Source: Methylobacterium jeotgali
GTDB lineage: Bacteria > Pseudomonadota > Alphaproteobacteria > Rhizobiales > Beijerinckiaceae
Length of the DNA stretch: 47,547 bases
Direction: 5' to 3'
NCBI RefSeq assembly: GCF_022179345.1
Contig: NZ_BPQR01000044.1
Location: forward strand, 1 to 47,547
A program made the translations under genes and the position numbers. A model generated the notes under the pieces. It worked only from the letters and a program-made list of their open reading frames with translations, did no database searches and was not told the origin of the DNA. Positions within the stretch are counted from its first letter, which is position 1. The number at the start of each line of letters is the position of its first letter. This document shows, one piece after another, positions 1-7,930 of the stretch.

Positions 1-45
1 CTGATCGCCGAACGCGCCCGGTCACTGGGCGCGTTCGGCGATCAG
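1..45. repeat. Perfect 19-bp inverted repeat at the window edge
   Basis: Arms at 1-19 and 27-45 are perfectly complementary around a 7-nt loop (GGTCACT). The stop codon of the minus-strand gene 22-546 lies in the loop, so one arm codes for its last residues (IAERAQ). It could be a terminator stem for the copper operon, although no T-tract can be seen because the window ends here, or the palindromic junction of a rearrangement that truncated the gene. The hairpin is certain; its role is not. Confidence 0.7.
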
Positions 46-546
46 GTACACGGCGGCGGCCATGGCGCCCAGGCCGCGGAAGCCCTTCGGCGTGAAGGCG
101 TTCTCCAGCATGGCCTCGTCGGCTGCCAGAACCGGCAGGGCCCCGGACCGACGGACCGCGTCGCCGTAACCCGGGTCGGTGAGCCACTGGACGTGGCACG
201 GGCGGCCCGACCTGACCTCTTCGAGCACGTAGCAGCGGCTCGGCAGGACGCCGTGCGCGGCGGCACGCAATCGCCACTCGACGTCATCGCGTTCGCGTTT
301 CGCCGCCTCGTCGCCGCCGGAGGGGAAGAGGGCCGCGAGGTCGTCCGGCCGGAAGTCGCGCAATCGCACCGGGATTTTGGCGACCGGCGGTTCGATGGCG
401 ACCGACAGGTTCCGCCCAAAACCTATCGAGACCCGCCTGGAGTAGGGGCCCAGGGCGATGCGCCGGGCCACCCTGGCGCGCAGCATCGCCAAGCCATCGC
501 CGAGGGAGCCGTCGCCGCGCGCGTGCGGGTAAGGCTTGAACGTCAT
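22..546 (-). CDS. Unknown protein, possibly a truncated GNAT-like domain
   Basis: The protein has 174 residues. The ATG at 546 was chosen because GGAGGGAGG lies about 8 nt upstream; the frame stays open further upstream. No family is firmly recognised. The C-terminal part (ENAFTPKGFRGLGAMAAAVY) resembles the acetyl-CoA-binding turn of GNAT acetyltransferases, where a run such as E-x-A-x-TPxxxRGxG precedes a helix, and the protein ends just after that helix. A full GNAT domain would continue for another 40 or more residues, so this may be a truncated enzyme. It lies last in the copper operon, about 120 nt after the transglycosylase gene. Its stop codon sits in the loop of a perfect palindrome. 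Confidence 0.55.
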   Translation of the reverse strand: MTFKPYPHARGDGSLGDGLAMLRARVARRIALGPYSRRVSIGFGRNLSVAIEPPVAKIPVRLRDFRPDDLAALFPSGGDEAAKRERDDVEWRLRAAAHGVLPSRCYVLEEVRSGRPCHVQWLTDPGYGDAVRRSGALPVLAADEAMLENAFTPKGFRGLGAMAAAVYLIAERAQ

Positions 547-667
547 GCCGAGCCTCCCTCCATTCGCCGCCGGCGCACCAGGGCGGCCATGCGTCGACGC
601 GCACGGGTGACCGGCGCCTTCCGGCGCACCCAGGGGAGCGGCGGGAGCGCCGCCCATTCGGGCCGCA

Positions 668-1378
668 TCAGCCGCCCTCCATGATCCGGGCGGTCCGGAT
701 CTCGACGGCCCGGACGCGCGCGACGTGCGCGGCCCAGAACCGGTTCGCGAGGAACATGACGGCCGTCGGCGCCGCGCGGGTTTTCGATGCGGATGTCCGC
801 GGGATGCCGGGACCGGCCGTCGCCGCGACCGCCGCGAGCGGCGACCCCATGGCGGCCAGCCGGTCGTGGGCGCGCCGGCAGTGATCGACGGAGTGCGGCG
901 TCATGCGCTCCTCGCCGTGGCCGGCACGATACTTGGCCAGGGCACGGCAGACATCGCCGCCCGCGAGGCTCCAGGCCCGTGCGAGGTAGGCGACGCCGAA
1001 GCGGATGTTCGTGGCAGGGTCGAGAAGTTCCGCGGCCGGCCCGCGATGACCGAGCATCGCCGCCGTGGCCGGCCGGACCTGCATCAACCCGAGTTCGCCG
1101 ACCGTTCCGACCGCCCCGGCGTCGTAGCCGCTCTCGACGAACGCGACCGCCTCGGCGAGCGCGGGCGGGACCCCGCGTGCCGTCGCCTCCCGCATGAGGA
1201 GTTCGCCATAGGCGGTGCGACCGCGGGCCTTGGCGTTCCCGGGGGCCGTGGCCGTCGCGGATGGTCCCGCGGTGCCCTCCGCCGCGGCCGCCCCGGCGCC
1301 GGCAACGGCGGCGAGGCCGAGGAGGACGCCCAGGGCGCGAGGTGCCGCCGGGCGTGGGACGTTCCGGCCGTATCCCAC
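668..1378 (-). CDS. Periplasmic lytic transglycosylase (SLT domain)
   Basis: A 236-residue protein with an N-terminal signal-type hydrophobic stretch (ALGVLLGLAAVAGAGAAAA) followed by an SLT/goose-lysozyme-like domain. The catalytic Glu is in AVAFVESGYD, followed by the family motif GELGLMQVRPATA and by NIRFGVAYLARAW. Such enzymes cleave the MurNAc-GlcNAc bond of peptidoglycan; small ones often assist assembly of envelope-spanning machines. The GTG start overlaps the TAG of the upstream gene (TAGTG), which indicates translational coupling. The family call is firm; a role in placing the copper efflux apparatus through the wall is inference from the operon. Confidence 0.85.
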   Translation of the reverse strand: MGYGRNVPRPAAPRALGVLLGLAAVAGAGAAAAEGTAGPSATATAPGNAKARGRTAYGELLMREATARGVPPALAEAVAFVESGYDAGAVGTVGELGLMQVRPATAAMLGHRGPAAELLDPATNIRFGVAYLARAWSLAGGDVCRALAKYRAGHGEERMTPHSVDHCRRAHDRLAAMGSPLAAVAATAGPGIPRTSASKTRAAPTAVMFLANRFWAAHVARVRAVEIRTARIMEGG

Positions 1379-2088
1379 TACTTGGCTTTCTGGATGCGGG
1401 TGACGGCGATCGAACCGTTCACGCGGTCGGCCGAGAACCGCACCCGCTCGCCGGGCCTCAGGCCCTTGAGCATGGCCGGGTCCTGGACCTTGTAGGCCAT
1501 CGTCATCGCGTCCATCCCGATGTTCGGGATGGTCTCGTGGTCGAGGGTCACCTTGCCCGCGGCGTCGTCGACCTTCTTGACGGTTCCGGCGACGAGCGGG
1601 GCGTTCGACGGCGTCGCCTGCGGAGCCGGCTGCGGGGCCGCCTTCTCCGCGGGGGGCGTTTCCGGCTGACCCTGGGCCGGGTCGCCCTTCGCTCGACGGT
1701 CCAACGGTCCCTCGCCCGACGGCGTCTGGTTCGGCTGCGGCCGGTAGCCGGCCTCGCGGCTGCGGACCTGCCACTGCTTCAGGGCGTCGATCTTGGCCTG
1801 CTGCTCGTCCTGGATCTTCTGCGCGAGCTCGCGCAGCTGCCGGTCACCGCCGTAGTCGAGCTGCGTCTTGGCCAGGAACAACGTCTCCTCGTAGCTGGCG
1901 ATCAGCAGCTCCGCGAAGTCCCGGTCCGGGTCGCCGGTCAGCTTCGTGTCCCGGAAACGGTTCGACATCGTTTCGCGCGCCCGCTCCAGGGCTGCGGGCG
2001 CGCCCTTGGCGGGCTGCGCGCCGGCGTGCTGCGGGATCGGGGCGACGAGCGCGGCCGCGAGCGCGGTGGACAGGATCAGGCGTCGCAT
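1378..2088 (-). CDS. Periplasmic DUF305-like/CusF fusion, copper-binding
   Basis: 236 residues: a signal peptide (MRRLILSTALAAALVAPIPQ), a helical DUF305-like part (about 40-105), a Pro/Gln-rich linker (about 110-160) and a C-terminal CusF-type OB fold (about 163-236). The CusF part keeps the His (TLDHETIP) and the MTM pair (MDAMTMAY) that bind Cu(I) in CusF; the capping Trp of E. coli CusF reads Met. The DUF305-like part has lost the usual IPHH..A.MA signature, which here reads IASYEETLFLA, so it probably no longer binds metal. Start supported by GGAG 5-6 nt upstream. Probably a periplasmic copper carrier for the neighbouring oxidase and efflux proteins. Confidence 0.85.
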   Translation of the reverse strand: MRRLILSTALAAALVAPIPQHAGAQPAKGAPAALERARETMSNRFRDTKLTGDPDRDFAELLIASYEETLFLAKTQLDYGGDRQLRELAQKIQDEQQAKIDALKQWQVRSREAGYRPQPNQTPSGEGPLDRRAKGDPAQGQPETPPAEKAAPQPAPQATPSNAPLVAGTVKKVDDAAGKVTLDHETIPNIGMDAMTMAYKVQDPAMLKGLRPGERVRFSADRVNGSIAVTRIQKAK

Positions 2089-2163
2089 GGTTGCTCCATC
2101 TCAGGGCTCCGAAGCCCTCGCGCGGGACCGGGCGGAAGCCGCACGGGGCTTCCCTCCAGGGCG

Positions 2164-2454
2164 CTACTTCGTCTTCTGGATCTTCGTGACGGTGTACGCG
2201 CCGCCGGCCTCCGCGACGTCGAAATCGACCTTGTCGCCGGCCTTCAGATCCTTGAGCATCGCGGGATCCTTGACGGGGTACGCCATCGTCATCGCATCCA
2301 TGTCGAGCTTCGGGATCGCCGCGTGGTCGAGCGTGACCTTGCCCGCGGCCGGGTCTACCTTCGTCACCGTCCCCTTCACGGACTGCGCCCATGCAGGCGC
2401 CGCGACCGCCAGGAAGGCCGCCGAAAGGACGGCGAGCGGGAACTTGCTTCTCAT
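2164..2454 (-). CDS. cusF: CusF-like periplasmic copper-binding protein
   Basis: A 96-residue secreted protein with a signal peptide ending near AWAQ and one CusF/CusB_C-type OB domain. Copper ligands are visible as TLDHAAIP (His) and MDAMTMAY (Met pair); the Trp that caps Cu(I) in E. coli CusF is replaced by Met, as in the fusion protein next door. The CusF part of that neighbour is nearly identical (VKKVDDAAGKVTLDH against VTKVDPAAGKVTLDH), so the two arose by duplication. CusF delivers Cu(I) to the CusCBA pump; here the pump genes are about 9 kb away on the other strand. Strong GAGGAG ribosome-binding site. Confidence 0.9.
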   Translation of the reverse strand: MRSKFPLAVLSAAFLAVAAPAWAQSVKGTVTKVDPAAGKVTLDHAAIPKLDMDAMTMAYPVKDPAMLKDLKAGDKVDFDVAEAGGAYTVTKIQKTK

Positions 2455-2617
2455 GGTTTCTTCTCCTCAGGTCGATTGAACCGCCACGCCGGCGCCGTTG
2501 AGGGGATCGGCGACCGGCGCGGCGGACTTCGGACGGGATCGCTCCCGTTCCGAACGGGTTCGCCTGCCTCGCTCGTGGCGATTCCGGCAGGCCGTCTGGC
2601 GCGTTGTGGGCGTCCGC

Positions 2618-4036
2618 CTAGTGCTCGTGGCCGCCCGCGTTCGAGGCCGTGCGGCGCGTCCGCGGATCGACGACCCGCAGGTCGGTCTGCCGGGCGCGCC
2701 GGGCCTTCGGGGTGTCCGGGGCGCGGGCCGGCTCCGGCATCGGCTCGCCGGTCCACTCGTATGCGAGGGTGCCTTCCGGATGCCTGTACCAACCGGGGTC
2801 GCGGTAATCGCCGGCCGCCAGTCCCGGACGGACCTTCAGGACCGTGAACATCCCGCCCATCTCGACCGACCCGAACGGGCCCGCGCCGGTCATCATGGGC
2901 AGCGTGTTCTCGGGCAGCGGCATCTCCATCTCGGACATCATGCCACCGCCCGTCGAACCCATCGGCATGTAACCTGGGGCGATCTTCTGGATCTGCTTGG
3001 CCGTGCTCTTCAGGTTCACGCCGATGTAGGTCCGCACGTTGTGGCCCATGGCGTTCATGGTGTGGTGCGACTTGTGGCAGTGGATCGCCCAGTCGCCCGG
3101 GTTGTCGGCGTTGAACTCGATGGCCCGCATCTGCCCGACCGCGACGTCGACCGACACCTCCGGCAACTGATAGTTTTCGTTGATCCAGCCGCCGTCCGTG
3201 CCGGTGACCTTGAAGTCGACGCCGTGGACGTGGATCGGGTGGTTGGTCATGGTCAGGTTGCCGAAGCGCATCCGGACCTTGTCGCCCTGGCGCGCGACCA
3301 TCGGATCGATGCCCGGCCACACCCGGCTGTTGAAGCACCACATGTTCATGTTGAGCATCGTGTTGACCTTGGGCACATAGGACCCGGCCTCGATGTCGTA
3401 GGCGTTCAGCAGCCAGACGAAGTCGCGGTCGACCCGCCGCTCGGCCGGATCGCGCGGATGCACGACGAAGAAGCCCATCATGCCCATCGCCATCTGGACC
3501 ATCTCGTCCGAGTGCGGGTGGTACATGAAGGTGCCGGAGCGCCGGAGGATGAACTCGTAGACGAACGTCTTGCCCGGCGGGATGCCGGGTTGGGTCAGGC
3601 CGGCGACCCCGTCCATGCCGTTGGGCAGCGTCTGCCCGTGCCAGTGCACGACGGTCGCCTCCGGCAGGCGGTTGGTGACGAAGATGCGGACCTTGTCGCC
3701 CTCGACCGCCTCGATGGTCGGTCCCGGCGACTGGCCGTTGTAGCCCCAGAGCCGCGCGTCCATGCCGGGCGCCATCTCGCGCACGACCGGCTCGGCGATG
3801 AGGTGGAACTCCTTCCAGTCGCCGCGCATGCGCCACGGCAGCGTCCAGCCGTTGAGCGTCACCACCGGCTGGTAGTCCGGCCCGCTCGTCGGATAGAGCG
3901 GGGGCTGCATGGTCGCCTTGTCCATGATCGGGGCTTCCGGAAGCCCGGCGGCCTGGACGCGCCCGCTGATCATGGAGGTGCCGGCGAGCACGAGGCCGCC
4001 CGCACCCAGGATCCCCCTGCGCGAAATGTCTGTCAT
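2618..4036 (-). CDS. Periplasmic multicopper oxidase (CopA/CueO type)
   Basis: A 472-residue three-cupredoxin oxidase. The twin-arginine signal (ISRRGILGAGG) fits export of a folded, copper-loaded enzyme. Copper ligands appear in the usual four blocks: VVHWHGQTLPNG, FMYHPHSDEM, TNHPIHVHGVDF and AIHCHKSHHTMNAMGH, the last holding the type 1 and trinuclear ligands. A Met/Gly-rich stretch near 375-390 (GSTGGGMMSEMEMPLPEN) may bind extra Cu(I). Such enzymes oxidise Cu(I) to the less toxic Cu(II) in the periplasm using O2. Start supported by GGAGGG 6 nt upstream. It lies between the tolC-like and cusF genes in one transcription unit. The C-terminus is His-rich (GGHEH). Confidence 0.92.
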   Translation of the reverse strand: MTDISRRGILGAGGLVLAGTSMISGRVQAAGLPEAPIMDKATMQPPLYPTSGPDYQPVVTLNGWTLPWRMRGDWKEFHLIAEPVVREMAPGMDARLWGYNGQSPGPTIEAVEGDKVRIFVTNRLPEATVVHWHGQTLPNGMDGVAGLTQPGIPPGKTFVYEFILRRSGTFMYHPHSDEMVQMAMGMMGFFVVHPRDPAERRVDRDFVWLLNAYDIEAGSYVPKVNTMLNMNMWCFNSRVWPGIDPMVARQGDKVRMRFGNLTMTNHPIHVHGVDFKVTGTDGGWINENYQLPEVSVDVAVGQMRAIEFNADNPGDWAIHCHKSHHTMNAMGHNVRTYIGVNLKSTAKQIQKIAPGYMPMGSTGGGMMSEMEMPLPENTLPMMTGAGPFGSVEMGGMFTVLKVRPGLAAGDYRDPGWYRHPEGTLAYEWTGEPMPEPARAPDTPKARRARQTDLRVVDPRTRRTASNAGGHEH

Positions 4037-4077
4037 GGTTTCCCTCCGAATGTCATGGGCGGTCCGGGGTCCGGATC

Positions 4078-5658
4078 TCAGCCGCCGGGCGTCGCGACGG
4101 CGAGGCTCGTCCCCGGGGTGCCCCCGGCGGCCTCGCCGCCGAAGTTGCCCCCCGAGAAACCGCCGCCGACAGTCGCCGCCTTGAGGTCGGTCGCCGCGAT
4201 CCAGAAGTCGCGCTGCGCCTCGATCGCCTGGATGTTGCTGAGGATCCTGGCCCGGGCGTCGACGATCAGCGTCGTGACGTCCAGCAGCATGCCGCTGTAC
4301 TGGAGCAGCGCCTGGTCCTGGATCGTCCGCCGCAGGGGCAGGACGCTCGTCTGGTAATGCCGGGTGATGTCGTACTGGCCGCGATAGCGCTGGTACGCCT
4401 CGCGCACCTCGGAGCGGGCGTTGACCGCGCGCTCCGCCAGGCGGTTGGCGCTGGCGATGTAGCTTTCCTGCGCCCCCCGGACAGCGGTGGCCCCGAAGTC
4501 GTAGATCGGGATGACGAGATCCGCCGAGAACCCGTTCAGGCTGGCCTTGTCGACCTTCGGGGCACCGCCCTCGCCCCCCGCGGTCCTCGACCGCGAGAAC
4601 CGGTTCGCGAAGCCCGCATCGAAGACGCTGACGAAGCCGCTGGCCTGGTTCAGCCCGAACTGCCCCACGAGCGATTGCAGCTCGAAGCGGGCGGCCTGCA
4701 CGTCGGCCCGCTTGCTCATCGCCTCGGCCTCGATGGCGTGCCCGTCGACGAGCCTCCCAGGCAGGGGCGGCAGGCCGTTAGGCAGGCGGAAATCGATGTC
4801 CCGCCCCCAGAGACCGAGCAGTCGGGTGAGCCGCTCCCGTTCGGCGCGTTGCTGCACCCGCGCCTTGGCGAGCTGCGCGCCCAACTCGCTGTAGAAGGCG
4901 TGCTCGCGCGCCTGCTCCAGCTTGTTCAGCGCGCCCGTCTCGCCCAGCTGCTTGGCCAGCGTCGAGGCGGATTCCGCGCCGGCCAGCGCCTGTTCGAGGA
5001 AGGCGGTCGCCTGGTTGGCCGCCACGGTCCGGTAGAATTGCCGGCGCGCCTCGCCCCCGAGCCGCAGGACCTGCTCCGCCGCGTTGTACTGGTCGGCCGT
5101 GAACCGCTGCCGCGCGATCTCGGCGCGCACCGGGAGCGTCGCCAACTCCAGCACGCTGGCGGCGACGGCGCGCTCGATCTCCGTGTTGAACCCCAATCCC
5201 CACTGCGTGATCGAGAGGCGCGGCGAGGGCGGCAGCGTGGCCTGCACGTACTGCGCCTCGGAGACGCCGAGGTCGTTGAAGGCGGCCTGCAAGCCCCGGT
5301 TCCTCAGGAGTGCGACCTGCACCGCGCCGTCGGCGGTCAGGGGACGGCGCAGCAACGCGTCCACGCGCGCGTCCGCGCTCGGCGCGACGCCCTGGTCGTC
5401 CGCCTTCACGATGTCCTTGCGCAGTTCCAACGCTGCGTAGCCGCCTGCGACGGAGAGGCCCGCGTCCGGCGAGAAGCTCGCGCAGCCCCCCAAGGCGAGG
5501 CCGAGGCCGGTAACGCTCGCGGCCACGCGCACGAACCGCCCCCGGACGGCCTCGTCCGGCGGTCGCGCGGTCGTACCGGCGTGTCCCGGCGCGGTCGTCG
5601 TGCCACTCATGTCCGGTAGTCCGGCGCCGCCGCCCGTTTGGTTACAGCGACGGGCCAT
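4078..5658 (-). CDS. TolC/CusC-type outer-membrane efflux lipoprotein
   Basis: A 526-residue outer-membrane factor with two repeated coiled-coil OEP domains (about 95-290 and 310-500). A lipobox, LALGGC, ends at residue 59. From the ATG at 5658 the signal peptide would be unusually long; an internal GTG at 5532 (MRVAASVTGLG) gives a standard lipoprotein signal and may be the true start. The ATG overlaps the upstream stop (TGATG), which favours coupling. The C-terminus is Gly-rich (GGGFSGGNFGGEAAGG). It would form the exit duct for a metal efflux complex, plausibly CusBA at 11.2-15.9 kb, which has no outer-membrane partner of its own in the window. Confidence 0.87.
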   Translation of the reverse strand: MARRCNQTGGGAGLPDMSGTTTAPGHAGTTARPPDEAVRGRFVRVAASVTGLGLALGGCASFSPDAGLSVAGGYAALELRKDIVKADDQGVAPSADARVDALLRRPLTADGAVQVALLRNRGLQAAFNDLGVSEAQYVQATLPPSPRLSITQWGLGFNTEIERAVAASVLELATLPVRAEIARQRFTADQYNAAEQVLRLGGEARRQFYRTVAANQATAFLEQALAGAESASTLAKQLGETGALNKLEQAREHAFYSELGAQLAKARVQQRAERERLTRLLGLWGRDIDFRLPNGLPPLPGRLVDGHAIEAEAMSKRADVQAARFELQSLVGQFGLNQASGFVSVFDAGFANRFSRSRTAGGEGGAPKVDKASLNGFSADLVIPIYDFGATAVRGAQESYIASANRLAERAVNARSEVREAYQRYRGQYDITRHYQTSVLPLRRTIQDQALLQYSGMLLDVTTLIVDARARILSNIQAIEAQRDFWIAATDLKAATVGGGFSGGNFGGEAAGGTPGTSLAVATPGG

Positions 5659-5954
5659 CACCGCCCCCCCGAATCGCGCTTGCCGCCCATGCCGGGCATC
5701 CCGTCCATGCCCGGCATGCCCCCCATCCCGCCGGACCCGGCCTTCGGCGCGACCTGACGATTGAGCTCGCGCCAATCCTTAGGGTCGACGACGCCGAAAT
5801 CCTTCACGCCCTGCGTCACCTTGGCGTAGCGGGGCGGCCGGACCGGGATGTCCGGCTCCGAGGGCAGGACGAGCCCGGCGGGAACGGCGGCGGGCAAGCA
5901 GCCGGCGAGCGGCAGGACCGCCGCGAGCGCGGCCGGTCTCGGCAGCTTGAACAT
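5658..5954 (-). CDS. Small lipoprotein, first gene of the copper operon
   Basis: A 98-residue predicted lipoprotein: MFKLPRPAALAAVLPLAGC gives a signal peptide with lipobox LAGC and acylated Cys19. A Pro-rich segment follows, then a C-terminal Gly/Met-rich tail of MPGM-type repeats (about 73-92) that could bind Cu(I) through Met thioethers. No catalytic domain is recognised. It starts the minus-strand unit, and its stop overlaps the start of the tolC-like gene. Copper binding is inferred only from Met content and context. Confidence 0.75.
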   Translation of the reverse strand: MFKLPRPAALAAVLPLAGCLPAAVPAGLVLPSEPDIPVRPPRYAKVTQGVKDFGVVDPKDWRELNRQVAPKAGSGGMGGMPGMDGMPGMGGKRDSGGR

Positions 5955-6122
5955 CTTGGATTTCCCGAATTGAGGCGGACGGCCGAAGGCAGTCCCAGGC
6001 GTTGCACGGGCCGCGGGCCGAGCGGCGACGGCGTCGCGCCCAGCGAAGGCGTCGGCTCGTTGTGGGTGTGCGAGGCCGTCCCTTCGGAGCGGCCGGGGGC
6101 GGGCGCTAGATCCGCCCGCGCG

Positions 6123-6560
6123 TCACGCTTGGCGCCTCGGCGGCCGCTCGATCCGTAGCGGATGCGCGTCGACGGCCCCGTCCACCTGGACGATCAGGAC
6201 CCGCTCGGACGGATGAAATTCCAGGGTGATGCTCGCCCATGGCAGGGTGGGAAGCGCGGCTTGGCACGCGAGCGGGCAGCAGGTCGCCGGGCAGGGAGGA
6301 TGCTTGGGGCGATGCCGATGGCCGGGGCATCCTTCGTCGGCGGCCGCCGCCGGCACGGCGAGGGAAGTCCCCCGTATCCCAGCCTCGTCCGGCTCGTTCT
6401 GGCCGCCCAAGGCGCCGGCGGCGTGCGCGAGAGGCGTCGCCGCGGCGGCTGCTATGTGGCGGTGAGCCATCGACTGCCGGCCCATGGTGCACGGCGCTGC
6501 CGGCGCGATGGCCAAGGCCAAGGCGAGTACGGCAAGCAGCAATGCGCGCACGACATTCAC
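6123..6560 (-). CDS. Cys/His-rich secreted protein, unknown
   Basis: 145 residues with a signal peptide (VVRALLLAVLALALAIAPAA). A dense Cys/His cluster lies in the middle (DEGCPGHRHRPKHPPCPATC, followed by CPLACQ), which looks like a metal-binding or disulphide-rich module. No named family is recognised. It has the same design as two other small proteins in the window (10312-10725 and 22000-22476): export signal, low-complexity spacer, then a compact Cys block. It is the only gene of its strand between two copper-related loci, so periplasmic metal binding is plausible but unproven. Confidence 0.6.
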   Translation of the reverse strand: MNVVRALLLAVLALALAIAPAAPCTMGRQSMAHRHIAAAAATPLAHAAGALGGQNEPDEAGIRGTSLAVPAAAADEGCPGHRHRPKHPPCPATCCPLACQAALPTLPWASITLEFHPSERVLIVQVDGAVDAHPLRIERPPRRQA

Positions 6561-6796
6561 TGATCAGGGCCCCTGCCTAATCTTCGCGGACATTCTCACG
6601 CCGGGGTGGAAGCTGCAATCCGTGGTGCTCGACCGATGTCCCACAAACTCAGCGTGTTGGAAGTTCGCCACATGCCGGTGTCGACGGCGAAGCCGCACTC
6701 GGCGGATTGACCGCCACACCGGTGCCAGGACCCCCGCCGCGTTCATGCGACGGGCGCTTGGGGGTACCCGGGACGGGTATCACCGCGGCCCGTCCG

Positions 6797-7408
6797 TCAA
6801 TGAGCGTGTTCGTGCGGTGTGGAGGGGGCGTCCGGCGCCGGGCGCGTCACTACCTTGCCCGCGGCGGCATCGGGCGTCTTTGGGGCGTCCGCGGTCTCGT
6901 GGTCGTGGCCGTGCTCATGGGGATGGCCGCCGCTTGCGGGGTGGACGTGGTCGCCCGATCTCGGGAGCGCCATGACGCCCAGGCCGTAACGGTAGACGTT
7001 CTCGCCGCCGAGCCAGCCCGTGACCACGAGGGCCCCGGAACCTCCGGCGAGGAGCACCAGCAGCAGGACGCCCGCGCCTGCGACCTTCCGGCGCTCCAGC
7101 CAGGCGACGCCGGCGGCGGCGAGGAACACGAGCGCGGTGGCGACGGCCCAGCGAAGGTGGACGGTCATGTTCGCGTGCGAGGGCGCGTCGTGATCGACCG
7201 TGTTGTACGCCGACCAACCCGTGGCGAGGGTCGCGACCGTGACTGCCGCGCCGATCGCGAGGTTCCATCGGGCGGCGGCCGTGAGCGCGCCTCCCGATGC
7301 CGCTTTCCTGAACAGGGTCCCCGCGGCGAAGAGGACGCTGGCCGTGATGAGGAGGGCGACCGTGAAATGGACCGCGACCGGATGCCAGTTCGGGATCACC
7401 TCGATCAT
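6797..7408 (-). CDS. DUF2231-type membrane protein with His-rich tail
   Basis: 203 residues with four predicted membrane helices (about 10-28, 47-65, 83-102 and 110-130). The N-terminus IPNWHPVAVHFTVALL is typical of DUF2231 proteins. The C-terminal tail is His-rich (HVHPASGGHPHEHGHDHE and a final HEHAH), suggesting divalent metal binding on one membrane face. The ATG at 7408 has AGGAG 7 nt upstream. DUF2231 proteins often lie in metal and redox clusters but have no settled function. A metal-related role is inference from tail and context. Confidence 0.8.
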   Translation of the reverse strand: MIEVIPNWHPVAVHFTVALLITASVLFAAGTLFRKAASGGALTAAARWNLAIGAAVTVATLATGWSAYNTVDHDAPSHANMTVHLRWAVATALVFLAAAGVAWLERRKVAGAGVLLLVLLAGGSGALVVTGWLGGENVYRYGLGVMALPRSGDHVHPASGGHPHEHGHDHETADAPKTPDAAAGKVVTRPAPDAPSTPHEHAH

Positions 7409-7930
7409 GATCGTACTCCTAGGAAAACGTCGATGGCGGGACGGGCCGGCTTCTTGCCCGGACCGCCCGCGGTGAGGGGAAAAGCGATGGCGCCGAACGC
7501 CGGCCCCGGGCCGAGCCCGCCGTCTTCCCCGGATCGGAGACCGCCCTCTCCGCGGCGCTCTCGGCAAGCCTGTCCATGCGAAGGGAGAGCGCCGGCGGCG
7601 AGGCTCCGGAGGCTTCCCGCCCGGCCCGTGGCGTCGGGTACGGCTGGGTCTAAGATCGGGGCATAGGCTTGGCAATTATGCGCGGCACATGCCTACGCTC
7701 CCGGGCATGCCGCGAGCGCTGTAACGTTTCGGCGGCCGCTTGCGGATTGTTCTCCGAGCGGCGCGGCCGATCATACGTCGCTTTCGGCCGACGAGCCTCA
7801 GGGCGCAGATCGCCGTACGACACGCTCCTACAGGATGGTGCTGCGGTCGTGAGGACACGGTGGGGTGGCGGAACATGCGACGTATCTCTGACATCCGCTC
7901 AGCGGCTACGAACCGGCCCGCCTAGTCCCG
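7409..7930. other. Intergenic region ahead of the sigma-factor gene
   Basis: About 520 bases between divergent genes. Apart from the ECF-type promoter at 7721-7746, no gene or RNA is supported; the short ORFs here lack start signals and family likeness. An in-frame stop at 7889 limits how far upstream the sigma-factor gene can begin. Confidence 0.5.
7721..7746 (+). promoter_or_regulatory. Candidate SigF-type ECF promoter for the sigma operon
   Basis: GTAACG (7721-7726), exactly 16 bases, then CGGA (7743-7746). The same hexamer, spacing and tetramer occur at 9417-9442. Caulobacter SigF, an ECF factor paired with the DUF1109 anti-sigma NrsF, is known to use a GTAACC-N16-CGAA motif, so this is a good candidate autoregulatory promoter. 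The leader to the GTG at 7931 would be about 180 nt. Confidence 0.65.

Noticed and set aside
1844..2847. Long plus-strand and other-frame ORFs opposite the copper operon.
   Set aside because: They are antisense shadows of cusF, the DUF305-CusF fusion and the oxidase, with Arg/Pro-rich composition and no start signals.
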